NCBI RefSeq assembly: GCF_001039475.1 | Contig: NZ_LELK01000001.1 | Coordinates: forward strand, 1,638,819 to 1,702,818 | Length of the DNA stretch: 64,000 nucleotides | Source of the DNA: Guptibacillus hwajinpoensis | GTDB taxonomy: Bacteria > Bacillota > Bacilli > Bacillales > Guptibacillaceae | Direction: 5' to 3' | Shown here: piece by piece, positions 18,617-27,360 of the stretch | Layout: every line of letters starts with the position of its first letter | Numbering within the stretch: the first letter of the stretch is position 1 | Program-made: the position numbers and the translations under genes | The notes under the pieces: generated by a model | Databases searched by the model: none | Told to the model about the DNA's origin: nothing | The model's input: only the letters and a program-made list of their open reading frames with translations

Positions 18617-18731
18617 TTATCTAACTCCTTGTCTTATTCTAGGTTCATTGTAACTTTCTTTCTTCAGTGAAGCAAGTTATTTTTATAATATTTAGAAAAC
18701 TTATTGCGTTCATTAAAATAAAACCAAAAAA

Positions 18732-18774
18732 GCTATATCCATTAAGTGTTAGAAGAACACGCGATGGATACAGC
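18732..18774 (-). terminator. Terminator of the 18825-19382 gene
   Basis: An 11-bp stem (18732-18742 with 18764-18774, one non-Watson-Crick pair) encloses a second small hairpin and is followed on the minus strand by six Ts. It lies about 50 bp after the stop of the minus-strand membrane-protein gene. Confidence 0.7.
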
Positions 18775-18824
18775 AGGTTTTACGAATCTCTTTTTGAAAA
18801 ACCACTTTATAAGACCCCCCAAAA

Positions 18825-19382
18825 CTAATCCCAATACCAAATTTCAATCACATATTTCGAATGAGGTAAATAGTGAACCTCAAGTACCTTCCCCTCATAT
18901 TCATCTTCATCAAGAATTTGTCTATTCTCTAACCTCTCACCTTGGATTGTGAGGTACTGAGAAATGTAACCTCTATTAACAGACGTATGTATTCCTGCTC
19001 TGCCTTTAACCACTTCATGATTCTCCTTATAATAATTCGGGATATCAAGAAAATAATGAAGGACACCAACATTCATAAATAATACAATTCCCCCAACAGA
19101 AACGCCTATTAAACACACCCTAAGTAAAAAAGCCTTAAGATAGTAAAAGGGATCCTTCACATATAATTTCTTCTTAAAGATCGCTGCAATGCCTACTAGC
19201 ACGAGTCCAACAAGCGTCATTGCCCACCAAAGAACATAGCACCAAAAGTAACTATTAAACATCATTAAAGCAAAGTAGATTCCTAGAATGACCCATTGGT
19301 ATGGTTTGGATTTCCTTCTGTCATTCTCCAGGTTTTGATAGAATTTCGTTAGATTCTGTTGTTCTCTCATTGTATTTCGCAT
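18825..19382 (-). CDS. Hypothetical membrane protein
   Basis: A 185-residue protein I do not recognise. A charged N-terminal stretch is followed by two closely spaced helices (about residues 30-70), a lysine-rich loop, and a third helix (about 85-108). A soluble C-terminal domain with beta-strand character (GYISQYLTIQGE, YEGKVLEVHYLPHSKYVIEI) completes it. It lies 59 bp downstream of the NERD zinc-finger remnant in the same direction and has its own terminator. A second ATG five codons in (MREQQN) is an alternative start. Confidence 0.6.
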   Translation of the reverse strand: MRNTMREQQNLTKFYQNLENDRRKSKPYQWVILGIYFALMMFNSYFWCYVLWWAMTLVGLVLVGIAAIFKKKLYVKDPFYYLKAFLLRVCLIGVSVGGIVLFMNVGVLHYFLDIPNYYKENHEVVKGRAGIHTSVNRGYISQYLTIQGERLENRQILDEDEYEGKVLEVHYLPHSKYVIEIWYWD

Positions 19383-19441
19383 CCTTTACGTAACAGCTAT
19401 CTCCTCTCTTGGATGGCGTTTCGTGAATATTGCTTCATAAC

Positions 19442-19592
19442 TCACGCTACAAACCGGCACTTCGGAAAACTAGAGCACCCCCTGAATTCTCCTCTTTTCC
19501 CCGTTCGCTTCACAAGGCGCTCGCCACACTTCGGGCAAACATTCGCATTCACGTTCATCTGATTGATCTCTTTCTGTCTCCGGATCCCCTCA
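19442..19592 (-). pseudogene. Out-of-frame C4 zinc finger belonging to the NERD gene
   Basis: Directly after the TGA of the NERD gene, the +1 frame on the minus strand is open. It encodes EGIRRQKEINQ and then a topoisomerase-type four-cysteine finger (CPKCGERL ... CSSFPKCRF), ending at the TGA at 19442-19444. NERD proteins often end in exactly this finger. Removing one T from ATTTGAG at the stop codon would join the two frames. It is best read as the detached tail of the same gene. Confidence 0.75.
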
Positions 19593-20207
19593 AATGTGAG
19601 CCTGCTGCACTTCCTTTATGTTCTCTTGATCACGTCTTTCGAGAACCTTCAGCCTCACGCGAATTTCCTGTTGTGAAAATAACGGGAGAACATCACTCTG
19701 ATACTGATCGACAACCCGCTTCAAATCCTCTGGATGAATCACATCACTATTCCGAAATGGTTCTCGAAATTTAAGCTCAGAACGATTTGTGAAAACAACG
19801 ACTGAATAATAAGGAATATCAGCGAACTTCTCTCCAAGAAACGATTTAAGCGATTCGATATGGCCATAATTTTGATGAAGGGGGTTTTTGAATTTCTGTT
19901 TATGGTTCTGAAAAGTTTGCGTCCAGTACGGCGCTTTCTCACTACCATAGATCCATCCACCATAATTTTTCGTTTCAATCACAAAGATCCCTTTATTCGT
20001 AACCATCACATGATCAATCTGACTCCTTGATCCATCACTTTTCGGTATGTACAAATCATGTAGAGCAGAAATCTGATACCCTTCGTACTGAGCCAACTTC
20101 TCAATAGACCTTCGAACAATTTCTTCCCCAACTTGCCCCTTAGACGTACTGATATTCCAATTCTCCTTAAGGAGTAACTTGATGAAAAGATATGCAAAAC
20201 CACCCAT
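19590..20207 (-). CDS. NERD-domain nuclease-related protein, C-terminally frameshifted
   Basis: A 205-residue protein with a short N-terminal membrane segment and a NERD domain (about residues 20-140: SKGQVGEEIV, QIDHVMVTNKGIFVIETKNYG). The acidic and lysine residues of QIDH and ETKNY correspond to the PD-(D/E)XK-like core. The reading frame ends at TGA just before an out-of-frame zinc finger. The N-terminus also looks disturbed. The ATG at 20207 has no good ribosome binding site, while an ATG with TAGGAG upstream (20233) lies 26 bp earlier in another frame and would supply more of the hydrophobic anchor. The gene may be decaying, or one of the two breaks may be a sequencing error. Its function is unknown. 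Confidence 0.75.
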   Translation of the reverse strand: MGGFAYLFIKLLLKENWNISTSKGQVGEEIVRRSIEKLAQYEGYQISALHDLYIPKSDGSRSQIDHVMVTNKGIFVIETKNYGGWIYGSEKAPYWTQTFQNHKQKFKNPLHQNYGHIESLKSFLGEKFADIPYYSVVVFTNRSELKFREPFRNSDVIHPEDLKRVVDQYQSDVLPLFSQQEIRVRLKVLERRDQENIKEVQQAHI

Positions 20208-20425
20208 TACTAAAGAGAAAATAATGATACCATGATGCTTGCTCCTATCTCACCGATTGATCATTTACATATATTACTATCGGTTTGAATAGGAGGAAAG
20301 TTAAGGGGTGTTTACTGTGTACTATTAATTATCATTAATTGTTAATATGGGATTTCTTGTATTTATCTCTCAAAACATAAACTATACTAGAATATGAAGT
20401 ATTAATAATCGCTTAGGAGATAACT

Positions 20426-22270
20426 ATGACCTATTCTTTAGACTCAATCGCACACCTTGATCATTCTAAAGCCTTTGCCCAATTAAACAGCAAGTTTAAT
20501 AGCTTTAATCCGCTAAAAGTTCTACGTATTGAACAGTTTGAAATCAGACATTCGAATGTACTCGCCTGGTTATTAGATCCATCAGAAAATCATAACCTTG
20601 GTGACTTTTTTGTTAAAAAAGTTCTTTCTCGCATTTTCACTCGTGCTGAGAATGAAGAACGAATTCTAGATGAATCCATTGACTATGTTAATTACCATTT
20701 CGCTTCTTACTCCGATCTTGAAGTGTTTCGTGAAGTTCGCACGACAACAGGTCGTTATATTGATCTTGTCGCAAAATCAGATGATCAGAAAACCGTTTTT
20801 ATTATTGAAAACAAATTCCATGCTGGAGAATCAGAGGGCCAATTAGATGATTACTTAAGCTATATTTCTACGCTTTACGAGGAAAAAGGATACACTATCA
20901 TCCCGATCTTCCTAACTCTAAATAATGTAGCACCCTCCCATGCAAAATACTGGGTGCTCGATTACAGCGATCTACTCGATATCATTCAAGTTCAACTTAC
21001 TCTTAACCGTGAGTCTATCGCAGACAGAGTCTATGATTTCTTAACTTATTATGTATCGATATTAAAGGAAGAATTAGTGGAAGATAGTGAAGCCGTCCGG
21101 TTAGCTCTTGATGTCTACAAGACGAATCAGCACGCGATTGACCTCCTTTATGCTACACATCATGACGAATTAAGGAAGCACCATAGATACAATGAGTTAT
21201 TTAGACAAATAGACTCAATTGAAGACGAGACTCGTACTACGCTGAAACGTATATACGTAAAGCAAAAACAAACAATCGATTATGTATACCGCATTGGTAG
21301 CAATGTCCTCCGTCAGGCATTCTTAACCTTTGCCAAAAATGAAGACTTTCCTGAAGAAGCCTATCAAGCAGATTCACGACTCCCTTCCTTTATTCTTCCT
21401 GATTGGGTTGAATTTAAAGAAATCATAGGAGAGCCCACCTTCTCTTATTGGCTCGGTCATGGATTAGTTGTGTGGTATGAAAGAACGTGGGATGAACGGT
21501 TAAAGCTCACGATTGAAGTTGGTCCACTTCCTTTTGAGAAAAGACTTTCTTTCATACATGCGCTTGAAGCACAGGAAATACGAATAAATCCAAAAGCCAA
21601 AATTGAAGGTAGTAAGTTCACAAGAATACATACACAAAAAGTAGATATAACCGATTGGGCAAATAAAGAAGATGTTCTAGATGGAATTGAATACCTCTAT
21701 CAAACAAACGAAACAATGAATACCTTTAAAAAGATTGCATTAGCAGTTGAAGCCATTCAATCTCAAGAAATAAAAGCAAATGATGTTAAAGAGGTATCCC
21801 AAAGAAATAACTCAGTCTCCATTCCAGAACAAGCATTTGAACAGTTTGTAGCTATACACAAACTCCATTCAGAAAATTATCGTTTCACACACCGGAATAG
21901 TTCATTTGTAACCCAAACAATCCGCGAGTTGGAAAAAACCTACGGATTACCAGTGGAAAATTGGTGGTTAAACAGTGTATTCATTTTTTGGTTTGAACGC
22001 TTAAAAGATGACCGCTTAAAGTTAGTTTTGGAATTGGGTCCGATCCAGCCTGATTTACGATTAGCAGTTATTGAAGAACTTGAAGCGAACGGAATGACAA
22101 TACATCCAAGATCAAAGTTACCAACTGCAAAATACACTAGAGTGTTTTCAAAGGCAAGGGTTGTGCAAGATTGGGAGAACGTTGATGAAGTGTTAACGGT
22201 GATGGAGTATCTATATAATCAGGAGGGAAATCAAAGGGTGTTGGAGATACTTGAAAAGATAAGCATCTAA
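20426..22270 (+). CDS. PD-(D/E)XK nuclease family protein with duplicated C-terminal domain
   Basis: A 614-residue protein. Residues about 20-220 match the PDDEXK_4-type nuclease fold: IRHSNVLAWLLDP near 40, then Asp113 in YIDLVAK and Glu128-Lys130 in FIIENKFH, followed by EGQLDDY. After a helical linker, two copies of a roughly 110-residue domain follow (about 310-420 and 485-600). They share W/F-aromatic cores, the pattern DERLKLTIEVGP / DDRLKLVLELGP, and KFTRIHTQKVDITDW / KYTRVFSKARVVQDW. It is a stand-alone plus-strand gene with AGGAG before the ATG and a strong terminator. An antiphage or DNA-repair role is plausible from context but unproven. Confidence 0.8.
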   Translation: MTYSLDSIAHLDHSKAFAQLNSKFNSFNPLKVLRIEQFEIRHSNVLAWLLDPSENHNLGDFFVKKVLSRIFTRAENEERILDESIDYVNYHFASYSDLEVFREVRTTTGRYIDLVAKSDDQKTVFIIENKFHAGESEGQLDDYLSYISTLYEEKGYTIIPIFLTLNNVAPSHAKYWVLDYSDLLDIIQVQLTLNRESIADRVYDFLTYYVSILKEELVEDSEAVRLALDVYKTNQHAIDLLYATHHDELRKHHRYNELFRQIDSIEDETRTTLKRIYVKQKQTIDYVYRIGSNVLRQAFLTFAKNEDFPEEAYQADSRLPSFILPDWVEFKEIIGEPTFSYWLGHGLVVWYERTWDERLKLTIEVGPLPFEKRLSFIHALEAQEIRINPKAKIEGSKFTRIHTQKVDITDWANKEDVLDGIEYLYQTNETMNTFKKIALAVEAIQSQEIKANDVKEVSQRNNSVSIPEQAFEQFVAIHKLHSENYRFTHRNSSFVTQTIRELEKTYGLPVENWWLNSVFIFWFERLKDDRLKLVLELGPIQPDLRLAVIEELEANGMTIHPRSKLPTAKYTRVFSKARVVQDWENVDEVLTVMEYLYNQEGNQRVLEILEKISI

Positions 22271-22293
22271 TTTGTTTTAACTATGACTATTGT

Positions 22294-22328
22294 AAAGGGT
22301 AACCTCAATCTTTGAAGTTACCCTTTTT
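22294..22328 (+). terminator. Terminator of the PD-(D/E)XK gene
   Basis: A 10-bp stem (AAAGGGTAAC with its complement, 22294-22303 and 22317-22326) is followed by a T run on the plus strand, 24 bp after the stop codon. Confidence 0.85.
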
Positions 22329-22442
22329 CAAATCTAATAATTAATTAGAACAACTAAACGATAGCTGAATAAGACTAAAGAACGCTAACACTCCGGTTCC
22401 TAGAACTGCATTAACAATAATTCCTGCATGGAGTAGTACACA

Positions 22443-23321
22443 TTAAATTGTATAGTACCGTTCTGGCCCCTTAAACACTTCTCTCACATGCCAGTTCAAA
22501 AAGCGATCCTCAGGCAAGTAATCCGGATGAATCGGACGTCGAATATCCCTTCCATGAAATTGCAGTAGCCACTCCTGAAAACCGCTCGTCCCGTGTGCCT
22601 GCTCAGCTACGAGAAACGTATTTTCCTCTGACAACGTAAAGACTCCTCGATCAAACAGTTTATGATGCATGGAACAAAGTGCAATCCCATTGTTTTCAAT
22701 ATCAGGTCCACCAGCCTGATGCCATTTAATATGTGCTGCTTCCACGCCAACAAGCTTGTCTCCAAGTCGAACATTAAACCCACAAACCTCACAGCTATAT
22801 TCATAGGCTTTTAGTATTCTTTCTCGGAAGTAAGGATTTCTTGAACGCTTACCTTTATATTCTAGATCCAGTCCAACATGAGCCAAAATATCCTCGTGCA
22901 ACGTTTCTGGAAAGTGATTCCTGAGTAGAATATCTGCCACTTCGCATAAGAGCTGATGGTTATCTTTTAGCAAATGGTAGACTTCATCAGTAAATCCCCC
23001 ACTTACATGATGATCTAATAGTAATCGATTGTTTGGATTACGAGTGTCTAGCTCTAATCTTGACCTTAACTCCCATATCCCATCATGCTTTAACCTTACA
23101 AACGGCTCTTCTGGATGATAGGACTTTCGCTTAGGACCAAACTCGATTAATAGACTGGTTAATTTTTCTTTCACTTCTTTATATGGAATGAACTGTGACT
23201 GATCACTTTGCAATCTGGCAAGTGTATAAAGGAGGAGAAGTGGTTTATGAGGGGCACGCTGATTGCCTTTTTTCCAGATACTTAGTGAGTTAATGTTTTC
23301 TTTCAAAGTGGTTTCCTTCAT
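22443..23321 (-). CDS. HNH restriction endonuclease with putative phosphorothioate-DNA-binding domain
   Basis: A 292-residue type IV-like restriction enzyme. The N-terminal domain carries GNQRAPHKPLLLLYTLARL (about residues 19-37), the signature of the sulfur-binding domain of McrA-type enzymes that read phosphorothioated DNA. The C-terminal HNH module has CEVCGF, GVEAAHIKWH and CSMHHKLFDRGVF, with paired Cys and His residues. I place the start at the ATG at 23321 because AAGGAG lies eight bases upstream; an in-frame GTG at 23348 is weaker. No dnd or ssp modification genes are in the window, so it would act on incoming modified DNA. Confidence 0.8.
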   Translation of the reverse strand: MKETTLKENINSLSIWKKGNQRAPHKPLLLLYTLARLQSDQSQFIPYKEVKEKLTSLLIEFGPKRKSYHPEEPFVRLKHDGIWELRSRLELDTRNPNNRLLLDHHVSGGFTDEVYHLLKDNHQLLCEVADILLRNHFPETLHEDILAHVGLDLEYKGKRSRNPYFRERILKAYEYSCEVCGFNVRLGDKLVGVEAAHIKWHQAGGPDIENNGIALCSMHHKLFDRGVFTLSEENTFLVAEQAHGTSGFQEWLLQFHGRDIRRPIHPDYLPEDRFLNWHVREVFKGPERYYTI

Positions 23322-23406
23322 TGATTCGTGCTCCTTGTACTTGTGCACTTAGTAGCTGTATTTTTCTAAATTCAATTTTCTTTTAAACAGGAGACTATCT
23401 ACAATT

Positions 23407-23730
23407 TCAGTCCTTCACATCTATTAAATAAACCCGATCATCAAATCCACCGCGTGCTTGCCTTTTATCCCTACGTACTTCTTCCAACTCATCAAAAGAA
23501 GAATGATGAACCTCAACTAATGAATAGATCAGCTCCAGCATATCTGCCAACTCTTCAACGGCATGACTATCTTCCTTTGCCTCAAGGTACTCTTGAAGTT
23601 CTTCTTTTAGCTTCAGCTGCAGCTCTTCTTTGTACTCAGATTCATCGAGAATCCTAGTATTGAACTTGTTTCCGTTTGTACGAATGATTTCTGGAATGCG
23701 GTCTCTAACTAGCTTATTGTAGGTAGGCAT
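23407..23730 (-). CDS. MazG-like nucleotide pyrophosphohydrolase
   Basis: A 107-residue all-alpha NTP pyrophosphohydrolase. It has NKLVRDRIPEII at the start and the metal-binding helices KEELQEYLEA and EELADMLELI, which supply the acidic residues typical of the MazG/HisE-like house-cleaning family. It begins 81 bp from the divergent NUDIX gene and ends 85 bp before the start of the HNH gene, so MazG-like and HNH may be one transcript. The usual role is hydrolysis of non-canonical NTPs; in this setting it could also alter nucleotide pools. Confidence 0.85.
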   Translation of the reverse strand: MPTYNKLVRDRIPEIIRTNGNKFNTRILDESEYKEELQLKLKEELQEYLEAKEDSHAVEELADMLELIYSLVEVHHSSFDELEEVRRDKRQARGGFDDRVYLIDVKD

Positions 23731-23811
23731 TTCCCTTCTCTCCTTCGCTTGTAGGTTATTTAAATGATAATATAAGACTAGCTGAATTGGAAAAGGAGTT
23801 GCAAATTAATC

Positions 23812-24201
23812 ATGAAAAAAGTAAAAGTAGTCGGTGCCATCATCCGTAACGAACAAGATGAATTCCTTTGTGCCCTTCGCTCTCCGACCATGTCTCTACC
23901 AAACTTATGGGAGTTTCCAGGCGGGAAGATTGAGGAAGGCGAAACACCTGAACAAACGTTAGTTCGCGAAATTGAAGAAGAGCTAGACTGTGAAATTCAG
24001 GTTTATGAAAAGGTTGAAGAAGTCGTTCATGAATACCCGAATGTTATTGTTAATCTTCTTACATATGAATCAACTATTATTAGCGGAGAACCGAAAGCAA
24101 AAGAACATGCTAAGTTACAATGGGTTCCGAAGCGTGACCTACGTTCACTTGAATGGGCTCCTGCTGATATTCCAACAATTGATAAGCTTTTATCGAATTA
24201 A
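23812..24201 (+). CDS. NUDIX (deoxy)nucleoside triphosphate pyrophosphohydrolase (MutT-like)
   Basis: A 129-residue NUDIX protein. The box runs from Gly38 (GGKIEEGETPEQTLVREIEE), with the RE-x2-EE metal-binding core at residues 52-57. It matches the CTP/8-oxo-dGTP type of small MutT proteins. It is divergent from the MazG-like gene and convergent with the helicase gene, whose end overlaps it by 12 bp. The tail-to-tail overlap and two neighbouring NTP-hydrolysing enzymes suggest a conserved unit rather than chance. Confidence 0.88.
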   Translation: MKKVKVVGAIIRNEQDEFLCALRSPTMSLPNLWEFPGGKIEEGETPEQTLVREIEEELDCEIQVYEKVEEVVHEYPNVIVNLLTYESTIISGEPKAKEHAKLQWVPKRDLRSLEWAPADIPTIDKLLSN

Positions 24202-27200
24202 ATCAATAAACAAATCCTCTGGCACGGGATGATGAATTTTCCATTTAATGTTCATCGGTTTGTCTCCATGACTTGAAACATAATCGACTTCTCCTAAGTA
24301 CGTAAATGGAAGCGTCATTCCGTGCATACTATCAAACTTACGAACAAATAAATGAATGTGAATGTTATTTTCCTTATGATGAACATAAGCTTGTCCAACA
24401 GATGAATTGTGAGACGTTTGGTTCTGACTTTGCCAATGGAAATGACGCTGATCTATAAAATAATCTTTATAGTGAAGATGGTCCGAGACCGCTGCGTCTT
24501 TATTTAAGTTTATGAATAGAAGATAGTGGTTCCGGGCTCGACTTACACCTTCACGCCAAGTCCCCTCCTGGACACCCGCTTGAAATAAGAAGATCAGATC
24601 ATTACGCGAATAGTTTTGATAGCGAATTACACGCTCGCCTTCCCCTAGAAAACGATCTGCTTTAAAGGTTCGACGAAACTCCACAATTCCATACTCGATC
24701 CGTTCCATGAATCTTTCACGAATATTTTCACTTGATAAAGCTTCATGTAAGCTTCTATCTATCATGAATCCATTCTCTTCAATAGTGCCGATAACATGCT
24801 TGTGCTTTTTATACCCCTTAGTTAATTTGACCATCGCATCATGAATTAAGCTTCCATGTTTTACATCATCCGGCGGGATACCAAACCGACGCTGAATAAC
24901 TTGAAGCACATGTGAAAGTTGAACTACAGAAACTTCTGTAGCTGCTTCCAAAATAGCGAACTCATATGGCCACTTTAACGGATACATATTCTCCATTCGC
25001 TCAAACAGCTCATTTACCTGTTCATTCTCTAAAATAACTTCATCTACAATAGAAAGATCCTTCATTTTTTTCTTCGTTTTCACCCAAGACCCTAAGCGAT
25101 TAACAAAGAAATGCAGATTTGGGGCACTTTCAGAATAAAGAAAGTCAATCACCTCTGGCGATCTTCCAAGCTCTCGCTTAAACTGCGCATAGAGACTTGT
25201 TAGCATCGCAAGCAAATCCATACGGATGCTATCGATCTTTTCTAAAATACGCTTTTGAGAGACTTGATCAAGATCAACATAAGAAGCGCCTGGTAGATCG
25301 GCAAACTCATGCTGAACAGCAATACGAAGCGTATCCTTATCAAAAGCACGTGAATTGGTCTCTCCAGCAAGTGCCAATGGCACGATAAACGACTTTTGAT
25401 AGTTCCCGATAAAGTCAAGAATGGTAACAAACTCTTTCCCTTCGACCTTTCGTAAACCTCGTCCTAGCTGCTGGATGAATACCGTTGAAGATTCTGTTGG
25501 TCTTAGAAATAAGATAAGATTGAGTCGAGGAATATCTATCCCCTCGTTAAAAATATTAACCGAGAAAATCATCTGTAGTGAATCTTCGTTATCTTCAAGC
25601 TGCTGAATGACCTGTCTTCTATATTCAGGAGAATCATTTCCTGTGAGCACCGTCGTCACATACCCTAAACGGTTAAATGATTCGCTCATGAATGTTGCAT
25701 GCTCAATCGTTGCACAAAAACCTAATCCAATAAGCTGCTCTCCATCAAATCCATAACGATTAATCATTTGATGCACATAGTCAACACGTTCATTTGTCTT
25801 CAACGCTTTTACAAGTTGACGTTCATTTAATAAGCCATTTCGTAAACCAATTTCATTGTAATCAACTGTATCATCCGCTAATCCAAAGTAATGAAAAGGC
25901 GCTATTAATTCCGTTTCAAGTGCATCACGTAGTCGTATCTCATACACTACATTGTAATCACATAGTGCAAGCACATCACGTCCATCCATTCGTTCAGGAG
26001 TTGCCGTTAACCCTAGCAAAAAAGTTGGTTCAAAATAGTTTAAGATCTTCGTATACGAAGGAGCCTCCGCATGATGAAATTCATCTACAATAATGTAATC
26101 AAATTCATTCGAATGAAACTGATGAAGCGCCTGATCAGAGTGTAGCGACTGAACGGTACTAAATAAAAACGGTTGATGGATGTCTTTTTCTTTTCCAGTT
26201 AACTTCCCACATAAATGACTGTTGTTAAACACCTTTTCAAAAGTTCCCTTTGCGTTGTCCAGCAATTCCTCCCGATGTGCGAGAAAAAGCATGCGCTTAG
26301 GCTTCACTTTAAATACATCAAAGGCTGACAAATAGGTTTTTCCCGTTCCTGTTGCTGCAATCACTACTCCTTTACAATTGCCATTCTCACGCATATGCTT
26401 CAGTGCTTGTAAGGCTTTCTTCTGCATATCATTAGGTTCAATGTCAGGGTGCCGTGAGTATGAAACTTTACTTTCTGCCACTTGTGAAATTTGGAAAGAA
26501 GGGCGGATGACAGGCTTCGTTTCCTTACCATTTAAATGGCGTTGATATCGATTAAGCAACTCCTCTGTTAAAACATGTGATTGTTCATCATTCCAAGCCT
26601 TCTGAAACTTTTCCATAGCCTGTTTGTAGATTGGTAGATAACTAGAATCCGGAACTTTCACATTCCATTCATGCCCGTTGATCAAGGCAGCATGTGACAA
26701 ATTCGATGAACCGATTATCCCTGTATGCAATCCAGACGCACGTTCAAACAGGTAACCCTTCGTATGAAACGACTCTCTTCCAGAATCGAATATACGCACT
26801 TCCACATTTGAAAACTCGAGCAGCTTTTGTAGTGCCTTTGCTTCCGTCACGTTCATATAAAATGAGGTTAAAATCCTCACCTTTATCCCACGTTGATGCA
26901 ATTCAGTTAATGGCCGAATCAGTAGCTGTAAGCCAGACATTCGAATGAAACTCACCATAAAGGAGACCGAATCCGCTGATAGCATCTCAAATTTCAATGA
27001 TTTAAACAGGTTTTTCATCTTCAGCTTTTCGTTTGAGATCAGTTCTATTGAAGATAAGTGTTGGTTTTCTAGCTCAGGGATTTCTTGATCATCGTAACGA
27101 TAGAGTACGTTTGATAAAGGTAAGAAAAGATTTTTATTTTCTTGCCCAACAAGCTGAAGAACTTTGTGAGTAAAGGCTATCGCCTCATCTACGTTTCCCT

Positions 27201-27360
27201 CCTCTAGCAATCCCTTGTATTTCTGACCGATTGCAAATGCACTCTTATGGATTAAAGCCTCTCTATATTCGGTTGGTAGTAATATGGATTGTTTCTGGTT
27301 GGTTGGGTAGTGTTTGTTGGTTTGTTTGAGTTCTTCATATGTACCTGGTTTCTCGGTCAT
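24190..27360 (-). CDS. PLD-nuclease/DEAD-like helicase fusion with C-terminal DUF3427-type region
   Basis: A protein of about 1056 residues. The N-terminal part holds a phospholipase D-like nuclease module (SFHTKGYLFERASG, with His199 and Lys201, followed by GIIGSSNLSHAAL). A superfamily 2 helicase follows, with Walker A AATGTGKT (about 335-342), DEFHH (about 426-430), GLTATPERMDG and the motif VI QQLGRGLRKVEG. The last 400 residues correspond to the DUF3427 type of extension. The ATG at 27360 is preferred because AAGGAAGG lies just upstream; an in-frame ATG at 27387 adds nine residues. The architecture is known in bacteria and is often linked to genome defence or repair. The exact function is not established. 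Confidence 0.85.
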   Translation of the reverse strand: MTEKPGTYEELKQTNKHYPTNQKQSILLPTEYREALIHKSAFAIGQKYKGLLEEGNVDEAIAFTHKVLQLVGQENKNLFLPLSNVLYRYDDQEIPELENQHLSSIELISNEKLKMKNLFKSLKFEMLSADSVSFMVSFIRMSGLQLLIRPLTELHQRGIKVRILTSFYMNVTEAKALQKLLEFSNVEVRIFDSGRESFHTKGYLFERASGLHTGIIGSSNLSHAALINGHEWNVKVPDSSYLPIYKQAMEKFQKAWNDEQSHVLTEELLNRYQRHLNGKETKPVIRPSFQISQVAESKVSYSRHPDIEPNDMQKKALQALKHMRENGNCKGVVIAATGTGKTYLSAFDVFKVKPKRMLFLAHREELLDNAKGTFEKVFNNSHLCGKLTGKEKDIHQPFLFSTVQSLHSDQALHQFHSNEFDYIIVDEFHHAEAPSYTKILNYFEPTFLLGLTATPERMDGRDVLALCDYNVVYEIRLRDALETELIAPFHYFGLADDTVDYNEIGLRNGLLNERQLVKALKTNERVDYVHQMINRYGFDGEQLIGLGFCATIEHATFMSESFNRLGYVTTVLTGNDSPEYRRQVIQQLEDNEDSLQMIFSVNIFNEGIDIPRLNLILFLRPTESSTVFIQQLGRGLRKVEGKEFVTILDFIGNYQKSFIVPLALAGETNSRAFDKDTLRIAVQHEFADLPGASYVDLDQVSQKRILEKIDSIRMDLLAMLTSLYAQFKRELGRSPEVIDFLYSESAPNLHFFVNRLGSWVKTKKKMKDLSIVDEVILENEQVNELFERMENMYPLKWPYEFAILEAATEVSVVQLSHVLQVIQRRFGIPPDDVKHGSLIHDAMVKLTKGYKKHKHVIGTIEENGFMIDRSLHEALSSENIRERFMERIEYGIVEFRRTFKADRFLGEGERVIRYQNYSRNDLIFLFQAGVQEGTWREGVSRARNHYLLFINLNKDAAVSDHLHYKDYFIDQRHFHWQSQNQTSHNSSVGQAYVHHKENNIHIHLFVRKFDSMHGMTLPFTYLGEVDYVSSHGDKPMNIKWKIHHPVPEDLFIDLIR

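Noticed and set aside
19560-19610. Programmed +1 frameshift like prfB in the NERD gene
   Set aside because: The slip codon is ATT, not CTT, and no Shine-Dalgarno-like stimulator (AGGGGG) lies just upstream. A one-base mutation is the simpler explanation, so it is reported only as a finding to check.
22443-23321. Complete Dnd or Ssp phosphorothioation system
   Set aside because: No cysteine desulfurase, DndB-E or Ssp genes are near. Only a sulfur-reading restriction enzyme is supported.
19442-27360. DISARM, BREX, Druantia, Hachiman or Zorya system
   Set aside because: The methyltransferase, DrmB-, PglZ-, DUF1837- or ZorAB-like genes that define these systems are not in the window.
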